From NCBI GenBank assembly GCA_020283715.1, contig JAIQCW010000241.1:1-64000 (forward strand): 64,000 bases of DNA, written 5' to 3'. Below the pieces are notes generated by a model. That model worked only from the letters and a program-made list of their open reading frames with translations, did not search any database and was not told the origin of the DNA. Positions 35,401 to 47,800 of the stretch are shown one piece after another. Numbering within the stretch: the first letter of the stretch is position 1; each line of letters begins with the position of its first letter. Source of the stretch: Cytauxzoon felis. Taxonomy: Eukaryota; Apicomplexa; Aconoidasida; Piroplasmida; Theileriidae. A program made the translations under genes and the position numbers.

Positions 35401-38046
35401 CAATGGTTAAATATAGTATATGATAATATAAATTCTAAATTATTATTAAAAATTATTTATATACCCCCATATATGTTATCATATTGTTACGAGAGATTTA
35501 ATATACCCCATTATCAAATTTATGGTATCATAACTAATAAGATTAAGAATATGAAATCTATACCTGGACATTTCCAAGATGAGTTTGGTATATATAATAT
35601 AATTAAAGACGTTAATAGAGATTTTGAATACATGTGGATCTCTAAACTTGTAATCGCCGAAAAACTCGCAAACTGCCAATTCTATCATACACTCACTAAA
35701 GGAAGAATTGAAACTACCCCAACCATCATACCTGAAAGCGATCTACGGGAGCTGGAAGGGGAAGTAAATAAAAAGGCCACCACGGCTAGTGGAAGACCTA
35801 GTTCATCCACTATTACCAATAGACGTAGAGGTTCTCCACCTGATGTTCGTCCTGCCGTCAGCTCTTCCAATTACCTATCTCTAAAGAGTATAGCCACTCC
35901 CGGAGATCGTGGCGATATTGAATACATGACCTCAAGTGGCCTACCCGAGAGTGATCTCAGGGAAGCGGAGGGGGAAGTAAATGAAAGAGGCACCACGGCA
36001 GTGGGAAGAGAGATTGGAGATGAAGGTAGAGATCGGACCTCAAGTGGAGAAGATGGGGCAATGGGGCATTATAGGGATAAAAAACCTCACAAAGATAATA
36101 AACCCCATGAAATACCTGTTATTCATGATGATGAGTACAAGACCTCGAGTGGACTACCCGTAGCTGATCTCAGGGAAGCGGAGGGAGAGGTAAATAAAAA
36201 GGCCTCCACGGCGAGTGGAACAGTGGTTATAACCTCAGGTGGAACGAATGGTAAAGAGTACCCTTCATCGATGACGGAACTATCTTCTATATGGGATTAC
36301 ATGTCTATAATATTAAATGGTAAATATAATCCTAGGGAATGTATGTATATAATCCATTATTTAATGTCTGGTACTTCATCGACATTAAGATTATTAAAGA
36401 GATTTAGGAGGTTAACTCCTGAAGAGATTACTAGGTATACATTAAAATCTACTTTACCAATGTATACATTATCATCAACATGTAATAAAAATATTTTAAC
36501 AAATGAATTCATTGCAAATACAATATTTAAATCTATATCCTTTACACCTATTATTAATTGGTATGATGATTTTATAATTGAATCAAATATAATAAAGAGC
36601 TTAAAAATATTAATTAAAGAATGGATTGATTATGATTGGATTGTAAAATCAAAAAAAAAATCATCTACACTTGGTAAATTTAGATTAACTAGTACATCTA
36701 AATTGAAACTCTTTGGTAAATATAGTGATTTAATATTCTATGCTAACATCTTAAAACAATCTAATAATCTTCATCAAACAAATTATCTTGATGCTAATAT
36801 ACATATAATCTACACCTTGTTGGAATCTAATACAAAATTTAAATGTAATTGGATCAATGAATATATTAATACTAATCAATCAACTAGTAATATTAAAACT
36901 ATTAATATACCTTCTGTTAAAGCTATAGTTTCTAATTCTAATTATGATCTCATTTCTAAAATCCCCATTTCCAAAGAATTAGTTTGTGAAAATCAATTTG
37001 TAGATGTTATCAATCCATTAGACGCGAAAATTTTAAATGATGTTAATGAAAACTACCCATTACAGATGCTAAAATTTCCAAAAGATTCAACCTCTAATTC
37101 ATTCATTGAGGATCCGACGAAGGAGGATCTGAAGAGCGAAGCGATGGGAGATGACGCACATACAGCAACTGACGTGAAATACAGAGAGGATGAGATTCCC
37201 TCAGCAACTGACGTGAAATTTAAAATTGATAAACTTCTATCTACAATCTATAATGATTCATCAACATATTCGTCACTAGAGGGAAGCTTATATAAAATGT
37301 TAAAGAGTATTAAAGAGGCAGGTGTTGATGGGATAACATATTTACAATTATCTAATGAATTTGATAATGTTGATCCATTGTTATACCTGGGACAAATGTT
37401 ACGCTTCATATCACCTGTATCTACTGGTAATGAATATAAATTTATCTACTGGGAATTTTGTCCAAATTTATACATTAAAAGGTATGGAATTAATGTAATG
37501 AATAGACCAGACTACATTTCACCATATTTCTGGTCCTTGTTTCACGATGTATTGGATATCAATGAAGAAAATTTTGAAAGCGTCGTCGGCTCATCAATAA
37601 AGAATCTAATACCTGAAGGTTCTATGGAATCGTATCTAAAAAATTTTAAAATGTCCAATGTTAATGCATTTGTATCATATTGTGGTCACATCAACACATG
37701 TTTAATCGCATTTTTAACACTGAGGATTTATACACTATTACGAGATAAACCAGAACTCACACTTGAAGAGGTTAGTTTTAATTTCAACACCCGACGGTCG
37801 AACGTGAAATTAACATCATTACAGGTTTGGGGAGAATTGGTCATCTTTGACAAATGTGAAGTTGAATTATTACTAGATTCTATGGAAAAAGTCAATATTA
37901 TAAGTTGCAAGACGATAGAAATTAAAAATGGTACATTATTATTCAATAATACTTCATATACCAACGTCATTAAACTCTACTTCGCCCAAGATGTTTCTAC
38001 AGTACTATGGAAGTATAGGCATATACTATTACCCTTTATAAATTAA
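32463..38046 (+). CDS. TFIIIC B-block-binding-type subunit, with in-frame elements
   Basis: Exons 32463-32591, 32633-32930 and 33008-38046 sum to 5466 nt, 1821 aa. The start of exon 3 reads CWQSDLTLDLGIPPKTLFPY then LCKLGLIYKL, the winged-helix pattern of the B-block subunit of TFIIIC (yeast tau138, human GTF3C1), the Pol III factor that recognises tRNA promoters. A second winged-helix-like segment is near 33720-33850 (MDGITAKDIYKIFPIGYKQL). LHLYLIDNYIG near 34840 is typical of the family. Low-identity family, so named with caution. GC-rich elements are read in frame at about 34513-34670, 35726-36250 and 37108-37215, encoding SDLRELEGEVN and GLPVADLREAEGEVN modules that look foreign to the protein. 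No convincing intron removes them. Confidence 0.7.
34513..34670 (+). repeat. Palindromic element copy 2, in frame in TFIIIC ORF
   Basis: Contains the GCGATCTACGGGAGCTGGAAGG module, GGAAGTAAATAGAGGAGGC, ACCTCAGTTGGA and GACCTCAAGTGGA ends. It is translated without a stop as SDLRELEGEVN and following residues. I found no donor/acceptor pair of matching phase that would splice it out. Confidence 0.88.
35726..36250 (+). repeat. Palindromic element cluster copy 3, in frame in TFIIIC ORF
   Basis: About 525 nt of at least three fused modules, each with the CGATCTACGGGAG or GATCTCAGGGAAGCGGAGG core followed by GTAAATAAAAAGGCC-like sequence, plus a GCCACTCCCGGAGATCGTGGC stem. The reading frame stays open through the cluster (EVNKKATTASG, SLKSIATPGDRG, GLPVADLREAEGEVN). 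Flanking protein is strongly AT-biased, so the insertion is compositionally obvious. Confidence 0.9.
37108..37215 (+). repeat. Short element copy 4 with internal direct repeat
   Basis: GC-richer patch in the TFIIIC ORF carrying GGATCTGAAGAGCGAAG, the same module as in copy 1 (about 25457), and a direct repeat CAGCAACTGACGTGAAAT at about 37164 and 37202. In frame, no stop. Confidence 0.75.
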
Positions 38047-38068
38047 TATCTTCACATTGTATAATCAC

Positions 38069-39001
38069 ATGTTAAAATTAGGTCCATTTTCAACCATAGG
38101 TCTAGGTGATTTGTTCACGAATCCCAGCAAACTATGGGTAGTTTTAGCATCTCAATCTGTACAACGCGCAGAGATATTGCGCAATATGATAAATGTTAAA
38201 AATATATTGATGATGGCATCAAATTTCGAAGAAAATTTAGATAAAACTAAATATGAAGTTATAGGTGATTACTGTGCAGATACAGCTGAACAAAAGGGTT
38301 TAATAGTATCTAATGCTATATTCTCTGCCAAAACTGAAGATCAATTTGAATCTATAAGGAAGAGATTGAAGAATCCATTTGGTAATCTAGAACCAAATTT
38401 TGATGTTAATAAGGTTAGTTAATGTACATTATCCCCTTACATCATCCATTATATACATGACATATCAACTATAGATAATGCTTGTGATAGCTGCGGATAC
38501 TGTATCAAGTGTAGATAAAGAAATTTATGAAAAGCCATCTGATCGTGCTGATGCTAAAAGGCAATTGATGAGTTATGGTACAAATTGGCATAATATATTC
38601 ACGGGTGTCGCGATTTTTTGCCGTGGAAAGGTTGAATGCGCTGATAAATTTCATGTTTTAACAAGGGTTAGACTTCAAAAGCTATCAGAAGAGGATATAG
38701 AATGCTTACTCAATACAGGAGAGTATGAAGGAACATCTGGTACGTTTTAACATGAATGGAATTATATGAAGACGAGTCTATATTCAATGTATAAATTTTA
38801 TCATTCTAATCTCCCGTAGTTTATTCATTTAAATTCCTCCTTTAATATCAATTCCGTAATATAGGTTCATATCGTATAACTGGATATGGTGGATCATTAA
38901 TTGATGAAGTCGATGGATCACATACAAATGCAATTGGACTACCAGCAAATAGAGTATCCAAATCTATTAGAGATTTGGTATGCAAGTATTCATTAAAGTA
39001 A
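38069..39001 (+). CDS. Maf-like nucleoside triphosphate pyrophosphatase
   Basis: Exons 38069-38413, 38475-38739 and 38865-39001 are phase-consistent, about 248 aa. Family signatures are LASQSVQRAEILR near the N-terminus (LAS-S-x-R), VIAADTVSS (the ADT motif), EKPSDRADAKRQL and the C-terminal GSYRITGYGGSLIDEVDGSH then NAIGLP. Maf/HAM1-type enzymes remove non-canonical nucleotides from the pool. The ATG at 38069 is preferred over an upstream in-frame TTG. It starts only 22 nt after the TFIIIC stop. Confidence 0.92.
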
Positions 39002-39127
39002 TAGTGTAAATTTTTCTGTGAGGGACAACACAGTGTTGTGATATTGTAACGTTTTATTTAATTTAATCTATACACATTATATATTTAAAATGTAATTTTA
39101 TAATTTTTAATTGAGAATATAATTTCT

Positions 39128-42100
39128 ATGAAGATGTCAGACCATCTTAATCTCGATGTATTGAATATTGATGATTTGCCTTTAGAACATGGAGATTATG
39201 ACAGTCTTAATAATGACATCTTTAGCCCGTTATCGGATGATTTTAATGATTTATCTAAGCTTTATAATGATCGCTTAGATTGGATAAGTACATTGAATGA
39301 TGATGGAGGTGATGATATTATAAACAAGACATCGTCAATAGGTGAGGATGTACGGTAACATTTCATTACACAATCCAGATGATGAATGTTTAAATTCGAA
39401 AATTGAAATGTATATTAATGGTTCAGTGGATTTCAATGTCAATTTCCAATATAGACAAAGCTGGGATATACCTGAAACACACCCATTGAAAGTCTGTATG
39501 ACAAAGCCAGATGATAAGAATTATCACTTCAATCATAATTGGTATGACAGATTACAATGGTCCTTTAGAAATTTATTGAACTTAACGGAGACTGATAATG
39601 AAGTCGAGTATAATATACTTGGGTTTGTTTTATAGTTTATGCAATTATAATCTCCTCAGAGACTTTGGTAAATTTATTCATGCGTCTAAATACGGGGCTA
39701 CTAAACTGTTGAACTCATTACTCTGCTCTAATATGTCATCAATACCAGATGATTTTATACTTGTTACAAATGAAGATCGATTCACTCTCATCAATAGGAT
39801 CTATAAACCAAAGTTTAATAATGGTACGTTTAACTGATAGAAAATATACATCTCCACACTTTTATACTATAATGTATAGATGTGCTTCATATTAATGATG
39901 GTATCGTTTATACCCTGGTGATTGGTCATTATAATCGCTATGATACATTTAATTATACCAGGGTAAAAAAATTATATTCTAATGATTCCAAAGGTAAACA
40001 AGCATTATCTGATGCTATTTATGGTATTAAATGTGCTGGATTTGCATTACCCATTCAATGTATTGTTGATTACATGGGGTTAAGGGTAGTTGCTGAACCA
40101 TTGATACCAATTGTTGGAGTCGAAGATATTTTTCAAGACCTGACAGATCAACATGAAATCTCTAGTTTATTATTAAAGAGCCATTTATTTAATGACTTGA
40201 AGATGTTATCCATGAATTTAAATCTGGTATCATGGCCATTACCATTTAGATGCTCAGATATTGAAGATGATGAAGGTGGTGTACTTATTAAATCCGATGG
40301 TCTAATACATTTCCGTAATACACATGAAGTCTTACCACCATTGGTTGAGAGGAATGTCAATATGGACGTGGTTAAAAGATTACGCTATGAATACTGTACA
40401 AGTAGCAAGTGGAAATTTAAATGCACAATCAAATCTGAATCTATACTCGATGGTGGATGTAATGAAGCCTCATTAAATGATTTACAAATTATACTGGATG
40501 AAAATATCAATAAATTACATAACATTGCAGATTCATGGGATATTACACATACACTACACTCACTCGGAATCAATATCAAGTTAGTTAAACACCATCCGAA
40601 GGAATATCCTTCTATTCGTCCTCCACCTGAGGTTACATCCGCCTCTCGTTGTCCTGCAGACAGCTTTCTCTATTTAGTTATCTCTAAAGAGTAAAGCCAC
40701 TCCCTGAGATCGTGGCAGAAGTATTTATTGGACCTCAGGTGGACTACCCGTAGCTGATCTCAGGGAAGCGGAGGGATAACTAAATAGAGAAAGCTGTCTG
40801 CAAGACGAAGAGAGGTGTACTGGAATGAGTTGGATTGGACCTCAGGTGGAGAGCTGCCTGTCTCTATAAACTTCAACAATCTTAATTCAGGTACATAGGT
40901 TATATATATGAGTATACTAAGCATGCCAGTTTGAAGGATGTATTAGCTGCTGATATGGTTGCTAGAAGTTTTAAGCATTTATGGGATAAAGAATTAGAGA
41001 TTTATATGGGTAACAATTTCAACTATGATATTTTAATAGAGTTTGTATATATATAATGAATGAATGATTCCTTTAGGAAATTATTATCAATGATTAATGA
41101 TACTCTGGGTCTTACATTATCGTCTCTAGACTTTTGGATCAACTCTTTAATACCACATATTTCACATTAGTAAGTTGTCTTATTATTAAAACGATGCCCT
41201 AACACCATCTTTTCTACTTGAGGTCCAATCCTATTCCTTCTCCACCTTTCCTTGTCTTGCAGACAGGCTCTTCTATTTACTTTCCCCTTCCAGCTCCCGT
41301 AGATCGCTTCCAGGTTCCACTTCCACTTGAGGTTACATCCAATACATCCTTAGCACCATCTTCCATCATTCCCATGATGGATGATCCATCACTACCTTCA
41401 CCACGATCTACGGGAGCTGGAAGGGGAAAGTAAATAGAAGAGGCTGTCTGCAAGACGACCTCGGGTGGAAGTGGAAAGAGAGGTGGATGGACCTCAAGTG
41501 GACTGCTCTCTGAAGAGGATGACTATATATTCAACCTTCATTACTTCAGTTTCAATGTTGTAAGATTGGATGGTTTAACATCGAGGTCGTTGCCTGATTT
41601 GCTGATAAAAAATGCATTGGAGTATCAAATGGGTATAATAATTCCGGATCCCAAGAATAATTTTAAATATGATCAACAGATTAAAATGATAGATTTTACA
41701 TCAATGGATTCAGGAATATTGGGCTTTGGATTATATAATAAATGTCAAAGATATATTTATCCAAGAGTACATTTCTATTTACCAAGATTTAATATATACA
41801 AAACAGCCTCTACATTATACTATGGTCATTATAAAGGTTAGTATATATCGGAGAATAAAATTCATCTCATTTAGATTACCCAATAATTAATATATTAAAA
41901 TTATCAAATTCATTTAATAAAGGATTATGTAGACATATACAATGTAAATTAATAGGTTTAGGATATCCATGTGATCCTATATGTATATTAAATAATAATT
42001 TAACATGTGTTGATTATCAAAGACGACTAACATCATTACATCTATTTTGTTTATTAGAATCTATTATATTATATGATCCATTTAAAAGATTTAAATTATT

Positions 42101-43982
42101 ATTAGCATTAGGTTATGAATACCTATGCCATTTCAATCATAATTATGCACTACAATGTTCTAAATTTATAACATCTAGTTGTAATTTAAATTATAATATT
42201 TATATCCAAGCCAAAATTTTAGAAATCGAATGCTATTCATTACAAAATCTCAATACCACACAATTATTCAATCAATTAATCATCATCATCAATAATATTG
42301 AAGGTATCGATGGACTCCTTAAACTACAACTACTACTCATCATGACAATTAACTCATGGAAACGTAAAGACTACACACAATCAATCGATTATATCAATCT
42401 AGGAAAAGATGCATTCCTACAAGTCAGTTTATAAAACTACAATCGAGGTTCAATCACTATCTTCTACTCTTCCACTAGCCGTGATGGCTCTTCCAATTAC
42501 TTCCCCCTCCGCTTCCCTGAGATCAGCTACGGGTTCCACTTGAGGTCCAATCATTACTATCGCCACGATCTCCGGGAGTGGCATTACTCTCTAGAGATAG
42601 GTAATTGGAGGAGCCTCCACGGCTAGTGGAAGACAAGGTTGTAACCTCGGGTGGAGGCGGAGTGGACGATATTTGAATGATATAAAATATATAGTTATTT
42701 AATGTATTGGATTATGAGTGGGTACCGATTGCGTATTTATCATTATTGGGTGGTAGTTATAAGGAATTGGGTATGTTGAGTGATTCGACGAAGACATATC
42801 AAGAGGTGGTGAGATATTATAATTTATCTAATTTACCGAGATATACAATGTGTAATTTGATGTGGATATTTATAGAATCATTAATAAGGTAATGTATGAA
42901 TTGATAGATATTAATTGAAATAAAATAGGATTGGTTCATATGAACAAAGTTGTAAAATATCTATGGAATTATTACCTATAATAGAAAAAGAATTTGGTAA
43001 ATATTCAATAGAATCATTAAGATCATTATATATATGTGGATGGATAAATTATCAAATAGGTTGTATACATTTAATATATCCATATTTATATTTATCAAAT
43101 TCTGATAAAATTATATCATTTAATGTATATTATTATAATTAATTAATGGGGTTAATTAATAATATTATAGGGTAATTGTGAATGGTATGAGCATAGTGAA
43201 TTAATATTAGATGAATTATCAACAGCAAATAATTGTATTATAAAAAAAAATCATTGTAATAAATCATTAATATTATATAATGATTTATATAAAAGATTAT
43301 TTAAATTATATAAAGATACTAAAAATAATAATTTAATTAATGAATATGAAAATCAAAATAAAATTTATAAAAATAAATTATTATTAATTATTAAAAATAT
43401 CTTATCATTAAAAACATTATCAATCACTACTAATCAATGCCATGTATATTTCATTACACTATAATCAATGCATTATAATTATAGGGTATAGCCAATAAAT
43501 TATATAATACATACGTCTCACAATTATCAAATAATTACGTATGGTCTATTTCAACCAATGAAAATATCAATAACCATACAAATAAAACACCAAATAAATA
43601 TAGAATTAATTATAATAATGAAATTATACAAGAACCTGAAACATTCATCTCATCACTCACCATCAAACAAAACTCTATACCAAGGTATTTTTACACTTCA
43701 ATTCCACCTGAGGTCCAATCCAACTCCTTTTCCACTCGCCGTGGTGGCCTTCTCTATTTATTTCCCCCTTCGCTTCCCTGAGATCAGCTACGGGTAGTCC
43801 ACCTGAGGTTACAATTTCTAATCTCGACGAGATATGTATAAAGTGACGAAATTCACATAAGTAAGGATATCTCAATGTATATAAATTGGAATGAAGTGAG
43901 GATGAGTATATTAAATACAATCATCAAAAATCTTTTCAATGAAGTATTAACATCAGAAATTCATTCAATATTCATTGAGTAA
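39128..43982 (+). CDS. CLU1: Clustered-mitochondria protein CLU1/TIF31-like
   Basis: Thirteen exons: 39128-39341, 39379-39622, 39660-39823, 39880-40579, 40891-41040, 41077-41169, 41550-41836, 41875-42422, 42695-42888, 42929-43124, 43171-43443, 43485-43684 and 43844-43982. They sum to exactly 3402 nt, 1133 aa. CLU features are DFGKFIHASKYGATKLL, IVDYMGLRVVAEPLIPI then VGVEDI, LIKSDGLIHFRNTHEVLPPL, HSLGINI joined to YIGYIYEYTKH, LAADMVARSFKHL, and C-terminal TPR helices (IAYLSLLGGSYKELGMLSDS). CLU binds mRNAs for mitochondrial proteins and controls mitochondrial distribution. Four introns (40580-40890, 41170-41549, 42423-42694, 43685-43843) each contain a GC-rich element; the other introns are 35-50 nt. 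Base bias of the exons flips across these introns. The last exon might also splice onward into 44003 (see next gene). Confidence 0.85.
40605..40870. repeat. Palindromic element copy 5, in CLU intron 4
   Basis: Ends in CCTCCACCTGAGG and CCTCAGGTGGAG. Has perfect inverted arms of 27 nt at 40655-40681 and 40776-40802 that would form a stem around a GCCACTCCCTGAGATCGTGGC mini-hairpin. It lies inside the intron 40580-40890, whose own GTTAGT donor and TTCAG acceptor are outside the element. Confidence 0.92.
41200..41522. repeat. Palindromic element copy 6, in CLU intron 6
   Basis: Inverted arrangement of GTCTTGCAGAC, CCAGCTCCCGTAGATC and, later, GATCTACGGGAGCTGG with GTCTGCAAGAC. It contains a perfect 8-bp stem TCCATCAT/ATGATGGA (41362-41369 with 41374-41381) followed by GATGGATGATCCATC. 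Ends ACTTGAGGTCC and GGACCTCAAGTGGA. Confidence 0.92.
42455..42662. repeat. Palindromic element copy 7, in CLU intron 8
   Basis: Modules CCACTAGCCGTGATGG, CTCCGCTTCCCTGAGATCAG, CTACGGG, CCACTTGAGGTCC, CCACGATCTCCGGGAGTGG, CTCTCTAGAGATAGG, CCTCCACGGCTAGTGG. The plus strand is C-rich just left (42241-42420: 16 G, 40 C) and G-rich just right (42721-42840: 34 G, 11 C). Confidence 0.9.
43698..43815. repeat. Palindromic element copy 8, in last CLU intron
   Basis: Short version: TCCACCTGAGGTCC, CCACTCGCCGTGGTGG, CTTCGCTTCCCTGAGATCAG, CTACGGGTAG, TCCACCTGAGGTTAC. It sits in intron 43685-43843. Confidence 0.9.
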
Positions 43983-43987
43983 TCTTC

Positions 43988-44717
43988 ATGAGTTTCCCCA
44001 GAAATGACGGATTTCCATCAAATTTTCGAGGTAAAAATGAAGTAGTGGAAAACAGTGTTTGGACCTCAAGTGGATTACCCGTAGCTGATCTCAGGGAAGC
44101 GAAGGGGGAACTAAATGAAGGAGCTGTCTGCAAGACCAACGGTGGTTGTAACCTCAAGTGGAAGTGGACTACCCGAGAGCGATCTACGGGAACTTGAGGG
44201 GGAGGTAAATAGAAGAGGCCACCACGGCTAGTGGAAAGACCTCAGATGGAGAAGCTTACGACGGCAGGACGAAGAGACGTGAATTGGACCTCAGGTGGAG
44301 GACCTCGAATAAAAGTGTTTATGGTAATTGTTTATATTAAAATTTACAGGTATCATGATTTGAGGTCTATAGAGGTTTTATTGATGAAATCATCGGTTAA
44401 TAATGAGGTTGATTTATGTAACCGTTGTTTTGATTATTGTATGGATGATAAAACTCCGGATAAATGGTGAGTATTGTAAAGATTTATATATTATAATTAT
44501 GTATAGGTTTGATGATGTTTTTGGTTTGGATGGGATGGTGAAGGAGAGTAAAATTGCATTATGTGTAGACATATTACGTAACTTTCTTACGCCTTGTCAG
44601 CGTTTGGTTATCCTTGGTCATGTTTCAACTATTACAAGATCGCATTTGGATGATACTATTACATTTGAGTACTTTAAAAAAATGATGCTTAGATCTAAAG
44701 CTCCTAAAAGTTTGTGA
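43988..44717 (+). CDS. Hypothetical protein; intron carries an element
   Basis: Exons 43988-44030, 44373-44468 (donor TG|GTGAGT) and about 44505-44717 join in phase. MSFPRNDGFPSNF leads into EVLLMKSSVNNEVDLCNRCF then DYCMDDKTPDKW, followed by a helical C-terminus with LTPCQRLVILGHVS. A C-x2-C-x3-C motif is visible, but no family is recognised. Intron 1 (44031-44372) contains element copy 9. The ATG is 5 nt after the CLU stop, so an alternative is that CLU itself continues through a 23-nt GTAATC...CCCCAG mini-intron (about 43980-44002) and that this is its C-terminus. Confidence 0.5.
44058..44308. repeat. Palindromic element copy 9
   Basis: GGACCTCAAGTGGA, TTACCCGTAGCTGATCTCAG, GAGCTGTCTGCAAGACC, CTACCCGAGAGCGATCTACGG, GCCACCACGGCTAGTGG, ACGGCAGGACGAAG, GGACCTCAGGTGGAGG. 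In the intron 44031-44372; one frame through it is open and again reads GLPVADLREAKGE. Confidence 0.9.
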
Positions 44718-44894
44718 TCTATAGATCATATCGTATATCACGTAAATTTATTATTTTTAATAGTATAGTTTAAACATTAAATGTTTTTTTTATAATTATT
44801 TATTAATCTAGTGTAAGATATATTTAGATTTATAATTTAGACATTACACATTGGGTATGATCTTGCACACTATATTATAATAAAATGATTATAG

Positions 44895-47800
44895 ATGACC
44901 GTGAATTTTAATTTTGGGCGGTTATTGAATGGTTATGTAAATTATATATTTCCTGTAATAAATGAGGAAGAAGAAGAGGAGGATGTAGAAGAGTCTAAAC
45001 CTGTATCACAGGATGTGACTAGTGAATTATCAACTTCTCATAAATTTGTATTTACTTTGATAATATTATCGATTATAATACTTTTATTGATATTGAGTAT
45101 ATTTGGTATAAATAATAAATCTAATGATAAGGTTAAGGAATCTATATTGGATGCATTGGATGAGATTATTGTACCTAATGAGATTGGATATCGCAAGATA
45201 ATTAAATCATTGGAGGATGAGTATTCTAGGAAATCATCTGGTTTATATATGGTGATATTAAGGCTTTATAAGAAATCTATATCATCTTTAATAAATGTTA
45301 AATTAGATATTGATAATGATATTGTATTATCATATAAGAATATATCTAATAGATTTGATATATCATCATGGATACAATTTGGTTTTATACCAAAAGTTGC
45401 ATCTGGTTTGAATAAATATAATAAATTGATTGGTGATACTATTATATTGACTGTATATAATTCTAGGGGGCAATTATTTCAATATAATGTAGAACCTAAG
45501 AAATTAAATTCTTATGGTTATATACATCATGATGATGTTATATCTAGTGTGGATATTAAGCGTAAAAAAAGTGAAGAAAAAAATTATTAGATCTGATGTT
45601 GATGATGATGTAGAAATAGATGATCGTGTTACAGAATGTGGTAAAATAGATGAAAATGGTGAGATTATTATAACAGATGATGATGAATCATTAGAATTAG
45701 ATTTTGAACATCAACCAAATTTAAAATATGAATATTTATATGATAAAAAAAATAATTATAATTATCAGATAATACATGGTGATGGTATAAATGGTTTATT
45801 AAAATCATTAATGCAAGGATCAGTATATTTAAATACATATCCATATTATCCATTAAATTCTATAATATCAGATAAAGATAGTAATAAGATAGAATTAAAA
45901 TTATTATTAAATAATATTATAAATGGTATAATAACATGTATAATAATAACAATAAATGATAATTATAATATAGATGTAGATGTAATATCATTAAATAGTA
46001 TAGAACATTTAAGATTAATATATAATATATTATTATTAATAATAATAATATTATTTATATATAGTTATTATATTTATATTTATAATATAAAATATTTAAT
46101 TATAATTGATGTAATAATAAAATTATTATTATCATCCGTCATTGTTATAATTTATAAATTTTTTTTAATAAATTTTATATAAATTATAATTTTGATAATA
46201 TTAAAAATAATATAAATTTTATAACCAATTTTATACCAATTTATAATATTATCTCATTTATTACTATAATCACATTAATATTATACCTATTTTTATATTA
46301 AATCAAAATTTTTTAAAATTATTTAAAATTATCCTATTCCATCTAAAATTCCCTCTTATTATACTATCATCACTCATATCTCTTTATTATCTTGATAATT
46401 ATTATAATACCAATTTTAAAGAATATCTTATCATATTCATACTCTGGTACGCTATCATAGTACTTGTACCATTATTAGCCATTAATAATAATAATAATAA
46501 TGAATTTGATCTCAAACCAATAAAACATGACTTTGATGATTATCGATTACTCAAAATTAAAAAATATGTAGATGACCTATCCTACAAAATCTTCACCAAA
46601 AGAAGAATACTACTACTCAGAAAAATCGTCAATGATGATGAATACAAAAGCAATAATACAACCATCAATATTCCACCCGAGGTTACCCCCACCTCTCCAC
46701 CTGGGGTCCAATCCAACTCTCTTCGTCTTGCAGACAGCTCTCCTAATTACCTATCCCTAAAGGGTAGAGCCACTCCCAGAGATCGTGGCAGAGGTTGTGA
46801 TCTAACCTCGAGTGGAAAAGATGGGGTAAAAGTGTGTTATGGGGATAAAAAACATTATAATCCCACAATAATAGATAATAAACACCATAATTTATCAACT
46901 GGAACAAATAATATTAAACTGGAAGATGTAACCTCAAGTGGACTACCCGTAGCTGATCTACGGGAAGCGAAGGGACAACTAAAAGGAAGAGCTGACGGCA
47001 GGATGAAGATAGTTGGATTGGACCTCGAGTGGAGAGCTGACGGCAGGAATGTAACCTCAGGTGGAATATCTAATACTTCTGTAAGGTATAATGGATTATG
47101 TTGGTGGTATATATTATTAAGGAATATATTATATATGTTATTGATTGGTTGTTTAATGTATGATAATTATTATAATTATTATAATGAGGATATTGTTGAT
47201 AAATTACGTATAAAGAATAGTTTATATGTAGATTTATATGAATGGGATTATAAATTTATGTTTTATTCAAAGAATGGTCATAGAGATTATGAAAGTAATA
47301 GTATATATAAGAATGTACCAACAGTAACTATAAAATGTGATATAAATTGTAATATATATAGAAAGTTGAGTATAAATAATATAAATTTATTTAGTAATTT
47401 AAATGAATTAAGTTTAATAAATTATGATAATTATATACCTACACGTATAAAATATTATAATGAATCAGATATTAATTTCAATTGGGATATAAATGATGAA
47501 AAGAAATTAAAAAAAGATAATAAATTACAATTAATTATAAATAAATTAAAATCATCATATATAAAAGTAATTATAATGTATATATTTATAACATATAATA
47601 AATTTATAAAATTAAATATTAATATATCATCAATAGGTATATTAAATAATAATATTAATGAATATATAATATATAATAATATATATGAATTTATTATTAT
47701 AATAATAATATATTTAATATTAATATTTATATTAATAAAAGATATTAAAAAATTTATATATGAATATAATATTTATTATATTAATCATAATTATGATAAT

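Noticed and set aside
40580..40694. Reading CLU exon 4 on into the element until a stop
   Set aside because: Splicing at GTTAGT (40580) to the TTCAG acceptor (40890) restores the conserved CLU helix in phase; the read-through tail matches nothing.
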